Positions 23,391 through 31,041 of a stretch of DNA of 36,087 nt are shown here, piece by piece. Under the pieces are notes generated by a model that was not told the origin of the DNA, searched no databases, and was given only the letters and a program-made list of their open reading frames with translations. Source of the stretch: Clostridiales bacterium (lineage in GTDB: Bacteria; Bacillota; Clostridia; Oscillospirales; Oscillospiraceae); assembly GCA_004557735.1 (NCBI GenBank), contig SFFV01000018.1, positions 1-36,087 of the forward strand, in the 5' to 3' direction. Every line of letters begins with the position of its first letter. Within the stretch, counting starts at the first letter, position 1. Made by a program: the position numbers and the translations under genes.

Positions 23391-24161
23391 TCAATATGTA
23401 TCTTCCTCCGGCGCGGGAGGGACGAAGTTGTTGATGATGACCCAGCACATGACCGCCGCGCCGATGCCCCAGCCGCCGAGCACGGCGCGCGCGCCGAGAG
23501 AAACGCTGTCGGTGAGCGTGGCGAGGCTTGTTATAAGCGCGAGCATGCAAGCGAAGATCGTCTGGCGGGGCTTGGCGCGGTAAAAGAGATATGCGCTCAG
23601 CCGGAACACCGCAAGCAGACACATGGCGATCGCGAGGATCTCCATGCCGTACGACCAGAGGATCGGGTTCGCGGCGTTTTCCTTATAGAACACCACGAGC
23701 CAAAGGCAGAAAAACAGCACCGGCAGCACGCTGAGCGCCGCGCCGAAACCGCCCCAGCGGGGGAGCTGCGGCAGCATGGCAAGCACGGGGGCGGACAGTA
23801 TCCCGAGCAGCGCTGCGGCTTTCATAAGCGTGTTCTCTTCCTTGAAGAAGAGATATGCCGAGCCGATCGCGGCGAGCGCCGCCACAGCGATGAGAATCCA
23901 GCCGGTCTCGCGGTGCGGCTGGGCAAGCGCGTCCTCCGGTTCCTCGGGAGCGCAGTCGGTCTTCATGCGTCCCGACAGCCACCAGAGCGCCGCAGCGACA
24001 AGAACAAGCACCGCGATGAGCAGCGTCGTGATCGGCGCGTGAAGCGTCGGCAGGCCGGTCTCCGGATCGAAAATCATCTGCACCTGCAGCCAGCGCAGCA
24101 TGACAGCGGCCGCGGCAAACACCGTCCCCGTCATCGTATATGTCCATGCGTTTTTCTGCAT
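23391..24161 (-). CDS. Multi-pass membrane protein of unknown function
   Basis: A 256-residue protein with about seven hydrophobic helices: TMTGTVFAAAAVMLRWLQVQ (about 9-28), TTLLIAVLVLVAAALWWL, WILIAVAALAAIGSAYLFF, LMKAAALLGILSAPVLAML, AALSVLPVLFFCLWLVVF, ILWSYGMEILAIAMCLLAVF and a segment near GIGAAVMCWVIINNFV. I do not recognise a family or catalytic motif. I placed the start at ATG 24161 (MQKNAWTY), which has a purine-rich GGGCAGGGG upstream; the open frame extends to 24464 but that part is the antisense of the divergent SpoIID-type gene. The five-hairpin cluster begins 6 bases after its stop. Confidence 0.78.
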   Translation of the reverse strand: MQKNAWTYTMTGTVFAAAAVMLRWLQVQMIFDPETGLPTLHAPITTLLIAVLVLVAAALWWLSGRMKTDCAPEEPEDALAQPHRETGWILIAVAALAAIGSAYLFFKEENTLMKAAALLGILSAPVLAMLPQLPRWGGFGAALSVLPVLFFCLWLVVFYKENAANPILWSYGMEILAIAMCLLAVFRLSAYLFYRAKPRQTIFACMLALITSLATLTDSVSLGARAVLGGWGIGAAVMCWVIINNFVPPAPEEDTY

Positions 24162-24279
24162 AGGAAAGCCCCTGCCCTCATAGAGTTTCCCGTGAGCGCC
24201 GCTTGTCCGGCGCCGGGAACGAGGGAGTATGAATGGTATTTTATACTCTTTTGGAAGTATCGTCAAGAGAGGGGTATCT

Positions 24280-25290
24280 ATGAAGCGCTGTATGCTGACA
24301 AGCATTGTGTCCCTGCTGTTTTCTCTGCTGCTGCCGGTTTCGGTACCGTATGCCGCCGGAGTTTCCGGCGTCGGAACGCTGCCGGGCGTCTCCGACACTG
24401 CTTCCGCCGCGCCGCCGGAGACGCCCGCCCCCGTTCTTGCCGGCTTCGATGCTCTCACGGGCATTACGCTGCTGCGCGGCGGCGCGGTGGAGACGCTTTC
24501 GATGGCGGAATACCTTCCCGGCGTCGTCGCCGGGGAGATGCCGGCCTCCTTTGAGCCGGATGCGCTGCGCGCGCAGGCCGTCGCCGCGCGAAGCTATGCG
24601 CTCGCGCGCAGGAACGCGCCCCCGGCGGCGCACCCGCAGTGCGCTCTTTGCGACGACCCCGGCTGCTGCGAGGTGTACCTTACCGCCGACGAGCGCGCCG
24701 AGCGCTGGGGAGAGCAGTACGATCTCTGGGAATCGCGCATTGAAGAAGCCGTGCGCGATACGGACGGAGTGTATCTTGTCTACGACGGCGAGCCGATCAC
24801 CGCCTGCTTCCACGCCTCCAGCGCCGGATATACCGAGAGCGGCGCTGCCGTGTGGGGCGGCGATGTGCCGTATCTCGTGAGCGTTTCAAGCCCCGAGACG
24901 GCCTCGGATGTGCCGAACTTTGTCACGACCGCGGAGTTCTCCCCGGAGAGCTTCCGGGAGAAATTTCTCGCGGCATACCCGGAGGCCGATCTCTCCGCCC
25001 AGCCCCCGGACTGGGTCGGCGAGCGGACGGTCGATCCGAGCGGGCGCGTATCGTCCGTCCGCATCGGGGATATCTCCGTGCCGGGGACGACAATGCGCTC
25101 GATCTTCTCTCTCCGCTCGGCAAACTTCACGCTCGCCTGGACGGGCCGCAGCTTTCTCTTTACCGTTTCCGGCAGCGGCCACGGCGCAGGCATGAGTCAG
25201 TACGGGGCGAATGTCATGGCAAAAAACGGCTCCGTCTGGCAGGAGATCTTAACGCACTATTACCCCGGCACGTCGCTCACGGCGCCGTGA
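24280..25290 (+). CDS. SpoIID/LytB domain protein
   Basis: A 336-residue exported protein with signal-like N-terminus (residues 1-27, MLTSIVSLLFSLLLPVSVPY) and a SpoIID/LytB domain: VVAGEMPASFEPDALRAQAV (start of the domain, with the conserved E), FHASSAGYTESG, VWGGDVPYLVSV, then GSGHGAGMSQYGANVMAKNG near the C-terminus. SpoIID is a lytic transglycosylase that cuts denuded glycan strands in the septal wall during engulfment; LytB-like relatives act on vegetative wall. It is shorter than a full SpoIID with its own membrane anchor, so either role is possible. Two cysteine pairs (CALCDDPGCC) are an added feature. Start by GAGAGGGG; a -10 like TATACT lies at 24243-24248. Confidence 0.9.
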   Translation: MKRCMLTSIVSLLFSLLLPVSVPYAAGVSGVGTLPGVSDTASAAPPETPAPVLAGFDALTGITLLRGGAVETLSMAEYLPGVVAGEMPASFEPDALRAQAVAARSYALARRNAPPAAHPQCALCDDPGCCEVYLTADERAERWGEQYDLWESRIEEAVRDTDGVYLVYDGEPITACFHASSAGYTESGAAVWGGDVPYLVSVSSPETASDVPNFVTTAEFSPESFREKFLAAYPEADLSAQPPDWVGERTVDPSGRVSSVRIGDISVPGTTMRSIFSLRSANFTLAWTGRSFLFTVSGSGHGAGMSQYGANVMAKNGSVWQEILTHYYPGTSLTAP

Positions 25291-25293
25291 GCG
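25274..25293. other. 20-bp perfect palindrome forming the shared 3' end of two convergent genes
   Basis: CGCTCACGGC and its mirror GCCGTGAGCG meet at 25283/25284. Read on either strand it encodes LTAP and a TGA stop, so both the SpoIID-type protein and ClpC end in LTAP. The two coding regions overlap by 14 bases. It could fold as a hairpin in both mRNAs; no T tract follows. Confidence 0.85.
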
Positions 25294-27745
25294 CGCCCTT
25301 TGCGCGCACCGCGACGTGCCCGGTCTCGTCCACGACCGCCTCCGCCTCGCTACCGAAGGAAAGCGCTCCGGTGAGCAGGGCCTCGGCCAGCGGGTCTTCG
25401 AGCTGCGTCTGTACCGTGCGGCGGAGAGGGCGCGCGCCGTAATCGGCGTCGTACCCGGCTTCGGCGAGCCTGGCGACCGCCTCGGGCGTTACCGTGAGAT
25501 GCACGCCGAGCGCGGCGGCACGCAGCGCCACCGTCTGCACCATGTTTCCGGCAATGGCACGGATGTCCTCGCCGGTGAGCCGGCGGAAAACGATGGTCTC
25601 GTCGATGCGGTTGAGAAATTCCGGGCGGAACGTCTTTTTGAGCTCGGCGGTCACCGCCTCGCGGATCTCGGCATAGCTCCGCTCCGGCGTGCCGTCCAGC
25701 CCGGAGAAGCCGAGCGCCGCGCGGCGGTCCGTGATGGCGCGCGCGCCGATGTTCGATGTCATCACAATCACCGTGTTGCGGAAATCGACCGTTCGTCCCT
25801 GCGAATCGGTGAGCCGTCCGTCGTCCATGATCTGCAGCAGCAGATTGAACACGTCCTCATGCGCCTTTTCGATCTCGTCGAAGAGAACGACGCTGTAGGG
25901 CTTACGGCGCACCTTTTCGGTGAGCTGGCCGCCCTCGTCATATCCGACGTAGCCCGGCGGCGAGCCGATGAGCTTTGAGACCGTGTGCTTTTCCATATAC
26001 TCGGACATATCGACGCGGATCATGGCGTTTTCGTCGCCGAACATTGCCTCGGCGAGCGCGCGGCACAGCTCCGTTTTGCCGACGCCCGTGGGGCCGAGGA
26101 ACAGGAAGCTCCCGACCGGGCGGTGCGGGTCCTTGAGCCCGACTCTGCCGCGCCGGATGGCGCGCGCCACCGCCGCGACGGCTTCGTTCTGCCCGATCAC
26201 GCGGCGGTGGAGCACATCCTCCATGTGCAGCAGCCGCTCGCTCTCACTCTCGGTAAGGCTTGTGACAGGAATGCCCGTCCACCCGGAAACGACTGCGGCG
26301 ATATCCTCGGCGGATACGGCGCCGCGGCCGCCGCCGCGCCCGGCATCCCATTCGCCGCGCGCCTTTTCAAGCGCCCCCCGCTCGGAGCGCTCGCGATCGC
26401 GCAGCTGCGCGGCCAGCTCATAGTCCTGCGCGCGGACGGCCTCCTCTTTCTGGGCGGCGAGCGTTGAAAGCTTCGCCTCAATGGTCTTCATCTCGTCCGG
26501 GGCCGTCAGATTTTCCATGCGCACGCGCGACGCGGCCTCGTCCACGAGATCGATCGCCTTGTCCGGCAAAAACCGGTCGCTGATATACCGCGCGGAGAGC
26601 TTCACCGCGGCGGTGAGCGCCTCGTCCGTGATCTTCAATCCGTGGTGCGCTTCGTACCGGTCGCGCAGGCCGCGCAGGATCTGGACGCTCTCGTCCTCCG
26701 TCGGCTCGGCGACCGTGACGGGCTGGAAGCGCCGCTCGAAGGCGGCGTCCTTTTCGATGTGCTTGCGGTATTCGGAAATCGTCGTCGCGCCGACGATCTG
26801 GATCTCGCCGCGGGAAAGCGCGGGCTTCAGGATATTCGCCGCGTCGATCGCGCCCTCGGCCGCGCCCGCGCCGATCACGGTGTGCAGCTCGTCGATGAAG
26901 AGCACGACGTCCTTCGCCTTGCCGACCTCCTTGAGGACGTTTTTCAGCCGGTCCTCAAAGTCGCCGCGGTATTTTGTCCCGGCGATCATGCCGGTGAGAT
27001 CGAGCGATACGATGCGCTTGTCGCGCAGATTTTCCGGTACCTCGCCGTGCGCGACGCGCTGGGCGAGACCCTCGGCCACGGCGGTCTTGCCGACGCCCGG
27101 CTCGCCGATGAGCACCGGGTTGTTTTTCGACCGGCGTGAGAGGATCTGAATGACGCGCGCGATCTCCCTGTCGCGTCCGATCACGGGATCCAGCTCGCCG
27201 CGCGCCGCCATCTCCGTGAGATCGCGGCTGTACTGGTCGAGATTCTTCGTTTCTGCGTGGCGGACCGCCGTGCGCTGCCCGACGCCGCCGCTGCGCGCCG
27301 CGGCGCGATAGTCGCTTGCGCTGAAGCGGGTGAATACGTCCGTATAAATCCTGTTGAGATCGCCGCCGGCGGCGATCAGCAGATGCGCGGCGGTGCTCTC
27401 CGGCTCGCGCAGTATGCCCATGAGCAGATGCTCCGTGCCGACGTAGCTGTGGCGCAGGCGGTTTGCCTCCGCCACGGCGATCTCGATGACGCGCTTGCAG
27501 CGCGGCGTCAGCCCCTGCACGGGCATGCCCGGCGCGCCGCGCCCGACGGTCTTTTCGATGAGATCCATCACAAGATCCTCCTCGAAGCCGTTTTCGCGCA
27601 GAACGCGCGAGCCGAGCGCGTCCGTTTCGCGCACGACGCCAAGCAGAAGATGCTCGGTGCCGATGTAGCTGTGGCCCAGCTCCGCAGCGGCCGCGCGCGC
27701 TTTTTGAATGGCGTTTCTCGCTTTTTCGGTAAATCGGTCGTTCAT
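25277..27745 (-). CDS. clpC: ATP-dependent Clp protease ATPase subunit ClpC
   Basis: An 822-residue Hsp100 unfoldase with two Clp N repeats (HSYIGTEHLLLG at 25, HSYVGTEHLLMG at 99), AAA1 Walker A GEPGVGKT (214-221) and Walker B VLFIDELHT (281-289), a middle UVR-like coiled segment (about 418-455, KEEAVRAQDYELAAQLRDRE), AAA2 Walker A GPTGVGKT (551-558) and Walker B VVLFDEIEKAH (619-629), and the LGF tripeptide (678-680) that docks on ClpP. It unfolds damaged or tagged proteins for ClpP and works with the adaptor McsA. The start MNDRFTEKAR at 27745 has AAGGAG 8 bases upstream; earlier in-frame starts lie inside the leader hairpin. It follows ctsR-mcsA but is separated by a terminator and a long hairpin. 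Confidence 0.96.
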   Translation of the reverse strand: MNDRFTEKARNAIQKARAAAAELGHSYIGTEHLLLGVVRETDALGSRVLRENGFEEDLVMDLIEKTVGRGAPGMPVQGLTPRCKRVIEIAVAEANRLRHSYVGTEHLLMGILREPESTAAHLLIAAGGDLNRIYTDVFTRFSASDYRAAARSGGVGQRTAVRHAETKNLDQYSRDLTEMAARGELDPVIGRDREIARVIQILSRRSKNNPVLIGEPGVGKTAVAEGLAQRVAHGEVPENLRDKRIVSLDLTGMIAGTKYRGDFEDRLKNVLKEVGKAKDVVLFIDELHTVIGAGAAEGAIDAANILKPALSRGEIQIVGATTISEYRKHIEKDAAFERRFQPVTVAEPTEDESVQILRGLRDRYEAHHGLKITDEALTAAVKLSARYISDRFLPDKAIDLVDEAASRVRMENLTAPDEMKTIEAKLSTLAAQKEEAVRAQDYELAAQLRDRERSERGALEKARGEWDAGRGGGRGAVSAEDIAAVVSGWTGIPVTSLTESESERLLHMEDVLHRRVIGQNEAVAAVARAIRRGRVGLKDPHRPVGSFLFLGPTGVGKTELCRALAEAMFGDENAMIRVDMSEYMEKHTVSKLIGSPPGYVGYDEGGQLTEKVRRKPYSVVLFDEIEKAHEDVFNLLLQIMDDGRLTDSQGRTVDFRNTVIVMTSNIGARAITDRRAALGFSGLDGTPERSYAEIREAVTAELKKTFRPEFLNRIDETIVFRRLTGEDIRAIAGNMVQTVALRAAALGVHLTVTPEAVARLAEAGYDADYGARPLRRTVQTQLEDPLAEALLTGALSFGSEAEAVVDETGHVAVRAKGALTAP

Positions 27746-27763
27746 ATTTGTCGTCTCCTTCCC

Positions 27764-27812
27764 CTGCCGATGGTTGACAGTTTTTCCGTTTCTCAACCAT
27801 CCCTCTCGGCAG
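27764..27812 (-). promoter_or_regulatory. Long hairpin in the clpC leader
   Basis: Nine-bp perfect arms GATGGTTGA (27769-27777) and TCAACCATC (27793-27801) around a 15-base loop, extended by CTGCC/GGCAG (27764-27768 with 27808-27812) past a 6-base bulge. It ends a few bases before the clpC ribosome site. It is not a CIRCE sequence. Confidence 0.6.
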
Positions 27813-27823
27813 AGCGCGTGGTT

Positions 27824-27857
27824 TTAAAAAACGGAGCGGGTGAAAACCCGCTCCGTT
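27824..27857 (-). terminator. Intrinsic terminator between mcsA and clpC
   Basis: On the minus strand a 12-bp perfect stem (27846-27857 with 27830-27841), TTTC loop, then a run of T. It lies 24 bases after the mcsA stop and upstream of clpC, so clpC needs read-through or its own promoter. Confidence 0.85.
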
Positions 27858-27881
27858 CCGTGTCTTTTCAGAGAAAAGACT

Positions 27882-28424
27882 TTATTTGTTTTCCATCTTC
27901 CGGATCGTGTCGCGCAGCTCAATGGCCGTTTCAAAATCCTCTTCCTCAACGGCCTTGTGCATCCTGTGACGCAGAGCGTTCAGCTCGCGGCGCCGCTCAA
28001 AGGCTTCCTCGGCATGCTCTTCGGCCTCCGCCTCCAGCGGATACGCGTCCTCACGCACGCTCGGCGCCTCCCCCTTGTGGCCCAGCGCCTCCTCGCCGCG
28101 CTCCTCCGCTTTCGCCTCCAGCGGGTCGGCCTCCTCGTGCATCTCAACTTCCGGCTCATGCCCCGAAAGCGTCAGCAGCGGCTCGAATATCCCGCCGATC
28201 GACGGCATACGGCCAAAGCCGAAGAAATCGACGTCCGGCAGCAGGAAGCTGTCCATCATCTTGCCGAAGGAGGTGAGCATGCTGTTCGCCTCGCGCTCGA
28301 AGATCCTGTCGAGCCCCTCCTTGTGGGCGCATTCGGCGCACAGATGCTTTTCCGTGGTCTTCCCGTTAATGGACTCCTTATAATAGAACTGAGCATCGTT
28401 CTTCTTGCAGATCTCGCACTTCAT
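27882..28424 (-). CDS. mcsA: McsA, ClpC adaptor with UVR domain
   Basis: A 180-residue protein. The N-terminal zinc-binding part has two CxxC pairs (C3/C6 and C29/C32), the centre is acidic, and the C-terminus is a UVR motif (ELNALRHRMHKAVEEEDFET, about 147-166) as in McsA of Bacillus. McsA bridges the arginine kinase McsB, CtsR and ClpC in heat-shock control. No mcsB gene follows here. The acidic centre contains an internal repeat: DPLEAKAEERGEEA (about 99-112) and YPLEAEAEEHAEEA (about 127-140). Start overlaps the ctsR stop (ATGA). A terminator follows. Confidence 0.92.
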   Translation of the reverse strand: MKCEICKKNDAQFYYKESINGKTTEKHLCAECAHKEGLDRIFEREANSMLTSFGKMMDSFLLPDVDFFGFGRMPSIGGIFEPLLTLSGHEPEVEMHEEADPLEAKAEERGEEALGHKGEAPSVREDAYPLEAEAEEHAEEAFERRRELNALRHRMHKAVEEEDFETAIELRDTIRKMENK

Positions 28425-28903
28425 TGTAATGATCTCCTTTCAAAAAATCCGTCGGATGCTGCCGTGAGCAGCATGTGTTTGAATATGGATGAGCGCACCG
28501 TCTTCCGGAGCTCGGCCGGAACGGCGTGGAGCGCCCGCTCGCTGACCGCCGCGGCAATCAGCCGGGCAAAGGAACCGTCGAGCGCACCGGCGTTCACGGC
28601 GTTGCGGAGCAGCGCGTCCGCCGTCGGCTTGTCAAGCTCCCTGCCCACGGCGTTCACCGTGTGCATAATAAACTGAGAGACGTCCGGCTGCACGCGCGTG
28701 ATGCGGATATATCCGCCGCCGCCGCGCCGCGACTCGACCATGTACCCGCGTTCCGGACTGAACCGCGTGGCGATCACATAGTTGATCTGGCTCGGCACAC
28801 AGCCGAAACGGTCGGCCAGGGAGCTTCGCTGCAGCTCCGCCGTTCCGTCCGCGCTTTCCAGCACGTCCAGAATAAACCTTGCGATCCGATCGCTCGTCCC
28901 CAT
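28421..28903 (-). CDS. ctsR: Transcriptional repressor CtsR
   Basis: A 160-residue winged-helix repressor of class III heat-shock genes. The HTH is ELQRSSLADRFGCVPSQINY (about 23-42) with the wing ESRRGGGGYIRITRV (about 57-71), in which the glycine-rich loop is the DNA minor-groove contact and heat sensor. The C-terminal part is the dimer and ClpC/McsB contact region. GAAGGGA is placed 7 bases before the ATG. First gene of the operon; CtsR boxes overlap its promoter, so it represses itself and mcsA, and possibly clpC. Confidence 0.95.
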   Translation of the reverse strand: MGTSDRIARFILDVLESADGTAELQRSSLADRFGCVPSQINYVIATRFSPERGYMVESRRGGGGYIRITRVQPDVSQFIMHTVNAVGRELDKPTADALLRNAVNAGALDGSFARLIAAAVSERALHAVPAELRKTVRSSIFKHMLLTAASDGFFERRSLQ

Positions 28904-28937
28904 ACCGGCATCCCTTCTTCTATCGTCTTATTATCTA

Positions 28938-29003
28938 TTTGACTTTGACTTTCTTTAACCTTTTCTTTGACTGTATAATAGTCAATAAACGTCAAATTAT
29001 CAA
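28938..29003 (-). promoter_or_regulatory. ctsR promoter with CtsR operator boxes
   Basis: On the minus strand TTGATA (28998-29003), 17 bases, TATTAT (28975-28980). Two heptad pairs fit the CtsR operator (RGTCAAA-NAN-RGTCAAA): AGTCAATAAACGTCAAA on plus at 28980-28996, inside the spacer, and GGTTAAAGAAAGTCAAA on minus at 28944-28960, downstream of the start. Further single GTCAAA heptads lie at 28938-28943 and 28966-28971. The remainder of this 302-base gap (to 29145) has nothing else that I recognise. Confidence 0.82.
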
Positions 29004-29145
29004 CGCTTTGAAAAAACCGTTTCGCGCCGGGATCGGGGACGGCGGCGTTTTGGCTTTTTCTATCTCGTTCATTCGCAGTTTTTCTTCGATTTTCTCTGTT
29101 TTTTCCGGTCTTTGAATTTTTCCCGGTAAGGAAGAATTTTTTGTG

Positions 29146-29173
29146 TTGCATTTTAAGAGATATATGTTACAAT
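29146..29173 (+). promoter_or_regulatory. Promoter of the ferredoxin gene
   Basis: TTGCAT (29146-29151), 16 bases, TACAAT (29168-29173) with an extended TGT. Leader of about 26 bases containing AGAGGAGG. Confidence 0.65.
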
Positions 29174-29205
29174 GCGGGTATCCCAAAAAGAGGAGGTACA
29201 TACCG

Positions 29206-29373
29206 ATGTACGTCATTACCGACAGCTGCATTTCCTGCGGCACCTGCGCGAGCGTGTGCCCCTGCGACGCGATTTCCGAAGGCGCTGATCATTACGAGAT
29301 CAACCAGGACGTCTGCGCCCAGTGCGGTACCTGCGCCAGCAACTGCCCCATCGAGGCCATCGAGGAGCAGTAA
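29206..29373 (+). CDS. 2[4Fe-4S] ferredoxin
   Basis: A 55-residue clostridial-type ferredoxin with two CxxCxxCxxxCP motifs: C8, C11, C14, C18 and C37, C40, C43, C47, each set supplying three cysteines to one cluster and one to the other. It carries electrons at low potential, for example from PFOR, to hydrogenase or other oxidoreductases. An additional cysteine at 20 follows the first motif. AGGAGG is 10 bases before the ATG. It has its own promoter, and the GC-rich hairpin after the stop (29384-29409) lacks a T tract, so transcription may continue into the methyltransferase gene. Confidence 0.95.
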   Translation: MYVITDSCISCGTCASVCPCDAISEGADHYEINQDVCAQCGTCASNCPIEAIEEQ

Positions 29374-29441
29374 TCCTTTTCCGGCTGCGGGAGGCGCCGC
29401 TCCCGCGGCTCACAACGGCGGTATGTCTGCCCCTTTCGGGC

Positions 29442-29470
29442 TTGTCATGCCGCCGTATTTATTTTATAAT
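29442..29470 (+). promoter_or_regulatory. Promoter placed for a leaderless transcript
   Basis: TTGTCA (29442-29447), 17 bases, TATAAT (29465-29470). The expected transcription start, 6-8 bases after the -10, coincides with the ATG at 29477. Confidence 0.6.
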
Positions 29471-29476
29471 GATTGC

Positions 29477-30154
29477 ATGGACTGGGATCTTTTTACCGGC
29501 GAGAGAGCCGGAACGGACGCGCTGCTGCTCGCCGATTTTGCCGGGGACGCGCGCGGGACGCGCGGAGCCGATCTCGGCTGCGGCAGCGGAATACTGCTTT
29601 TGCTGCTCCTGACGGGCGGGAAAGGCCGCCGCATGACCGGCGTGGACATCCGGGAGAGCGCCGCGGCAAGCGCACGGGAAAACCTGCGCGCCTTTGCGCT
29701 TGAAGAGCGCGGCGACGCGGTCTGCGCCGATTACCGGAGCGCGCCGTTCGGGAGTGAAAGTCTCGACTTTATCGTATCGAATCCGCCGTACTTTCCGGCA
29801 GGGCGCGGCGCCGTGCCGCCTAACGCGGAGCGCGCCGCGCAGCGCACCGAGAGCGCGACCGTTTCGGAGCTCTGCGCCGCCGCGGCGCAGTATCTCAAAG
29901 CCGGCGGGCAGTTCTTTCTTGTCCACCGCAGGCAGCGCGAGCGGGAGATCCTTGCGGCACTGCGTCAGGCCCATCTCACGCCGGTGCGCCGCAGGGACGT
30001 TTTCTCCGCGCCGGGAAAGAGCGCTCCCATCTTCCTTATCGAGGCCGTGAAGGGCGCGCCGGAATGCGCCGTGCGCCGCGAAACCGTTCTGCTTCGCGGC
30101 GCAGACGGCCGCGAAACCGAAGAATACCGGAAAATCTGCCACTGGGAGGCATAA
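29477..30154 (+). CDS. tRNA1(Val) A37 N6-methyltransferase-like protein (TrmN6/YabB)
   Basis: A class I SAM-dependent methyltransferase of 225 residues (235 if started at ATG 29447). Motif I is ADLGCGSGILLLLLL, the adenine-specific motif IV is NPPYF (VSNPPYFPAGR), and the N-terminus carries GTDALLLADFAG, as in TrmN6/YabB enzymes that methylate N6 of A37 in tRNA-Val. Neither candidate ATG has a ribosome binding site. ATG 29447 overlaps the -35 box of a near-perfect promoter; ATG 29477 lies where that promoter would start transcription. The gene is followed 5 bases later by rsmI, the usual yabB-rsmI neighbourhood of Firmicutes. Confidence 0.88.
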   Translation: MDWDLFTGERAGTDALLLADFAGDARGTRGADLGCGSGILLLLLLTGGKGRRMTGVDIRESAAASARENLRAFALEERGDAVCADYRSAPFGSESLDFIVSNPPYFPAGRGAVPPNAERAAQRTESATVSELCAAAAQYLKAGGQFFLVHRRQREREILAALRQAHLTPVRRRDVFSAPGKSAPIFLIEAVKGAPECAVRRETVLLRGADGRETEEYRKICHWEA

Positions 30155-30159
30155 TCTTT

Positions 30160-31011
30160 ATGGCCGGAACATTGTATCTGGTGGGAACGCCCATCGGCAA
30201 TCTGAACGATCTCTCCCCCCGCGCGATCGAAACGCTCAAAAATGCGGACTTTATCGCCGCGGAGGATACGCGCGTCACATTGAAGCTCCTCAACCACTTC
30301 GGCATCCGCCGCCCGCTCATCAGCTATTACGAGCACAACAAAGTGGAAAGCGCCGCCGTCATTATCCCCCGCCTGCTCGGCGGGGAGAGCTGCGCGCTTG
30401 TCTCCGACGCGGGCATGCCCGCGATCTCCGACCCCGGCGAGGAGCTGGTGCGCCTGTGCGGAGAGCACGGCATCACGGTTTCCGCCGCGCCCGGCCCGAG
30501 CGCGGTCATCACGGCGCTCGCGATGTCCGGTCTCCCGACGCAGCGGTTCACGTTTGAAGGCTTTCTCTCCACATCGAACAAATCCCGGAAGGAGCATCTG
30601 GAAACGCTGCGGCACGAGCACCGGACGATCGTTCTTTACGAAGCGCCGCACAAGCTCGCGGAAACGCTCGCCGATCTTTACGACGTGCTCGGCGACCGGG
30701 ACATCGCGCTCGGGCGCGAGCTCACGAAGCTGCACGAGGAGATCGTCCGCACGACGATCGGTGCGGCGCTCGAAAAATACCGTGCCGAGAGGCCGCGCGG
30801 AGAGTTTGTTCTCGTCATCCGCGGCGCGCCGGCCGAAAAGGAGCCGCGTCTCCCGCTCGAGGACGCGCTCGCGCTCGTGGAGGAATACCGCGCCGGGGGC
30901 ATGAAGCTCAAGGACGCGGCCAGGCGCGCCGCCGCCGAGACCGGCCGGAGCCGCAACGATCTTTATCACGCCGCGCTCGTGCGCGAAAAGGAAAGCGGCG
31001 CGGAGGAATAA
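30160..31011 (+). CDS. rsmI: 16S rRNA (cytidine(1402)-2'-O)-methyltransferase RsmI
   Basis: A 283-residue tetrapyrrole-methylase-fold enzyme that methylates the ribose of C1402 in 16S rRNA near the P site. Signature segments: LYLVGTPIGNLNDLSPRAIE (residues 4-23), EDTRVTLKLLNHFGI, ISYYEHN, SDAGMPAISDPGEELVRLC, GPSAVITALAMSGLP and FEGFLSTSNKSRKEHL. Start has GGGAGG 12 bases upstream, inside the end of the methyltransferase gene. It forms a translation-related modification pair with that gene. Confidence 0.96.
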   Translation: MAGTLYLVGTPIGNLNDLSPRAIETLKNADFIAAEDTRVTLKLLNHFGIRRPLISYYEHNKVESAAVIIPRLLGGESCALVSDAGMPAISDPGEELVRLCGEHGITVSAAPGPSAVITALAMSGLPTQRFTFEGFLSTSNKSRKEHLETLRHEHRTIVLYEAPHKLAETLADLYDVLGDRDIALGRELTKLHEEIVRTTIGAALEKYRAERPRGEFVLVIRGAPAEKEPRLPLEDALALVEEYRAGGMKLKDAARRAAAETGRSRNDLYHAALVREKESGAEE

Positions 31012-31041
31012 TTTCCGCTTTCCCTCTCCGCGAAAATATGC

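Noticed and set aside
24162..24464. N-terminal extension of the membrane protein on minus
   Set aside because: It is antisense to the SpoIID-type gene and has no ribosome site; the protein starts sensibly at 24161.
27769..27801. CIRCE element upstream of clpC
   Set aside because: The inverted repeat GATGGTTGA-N15-TCAACCATC differs from the CIRCE arms (TTAGCACTC/GAGTGCTAA) and spacing (9), so HrcA control is not supported.
29384..29409. Terminator after the ferredoxin gene
   Set aside because: A GC-rich stem exists, but no T tract follows, so I did not call it as an intrinsic terminator.
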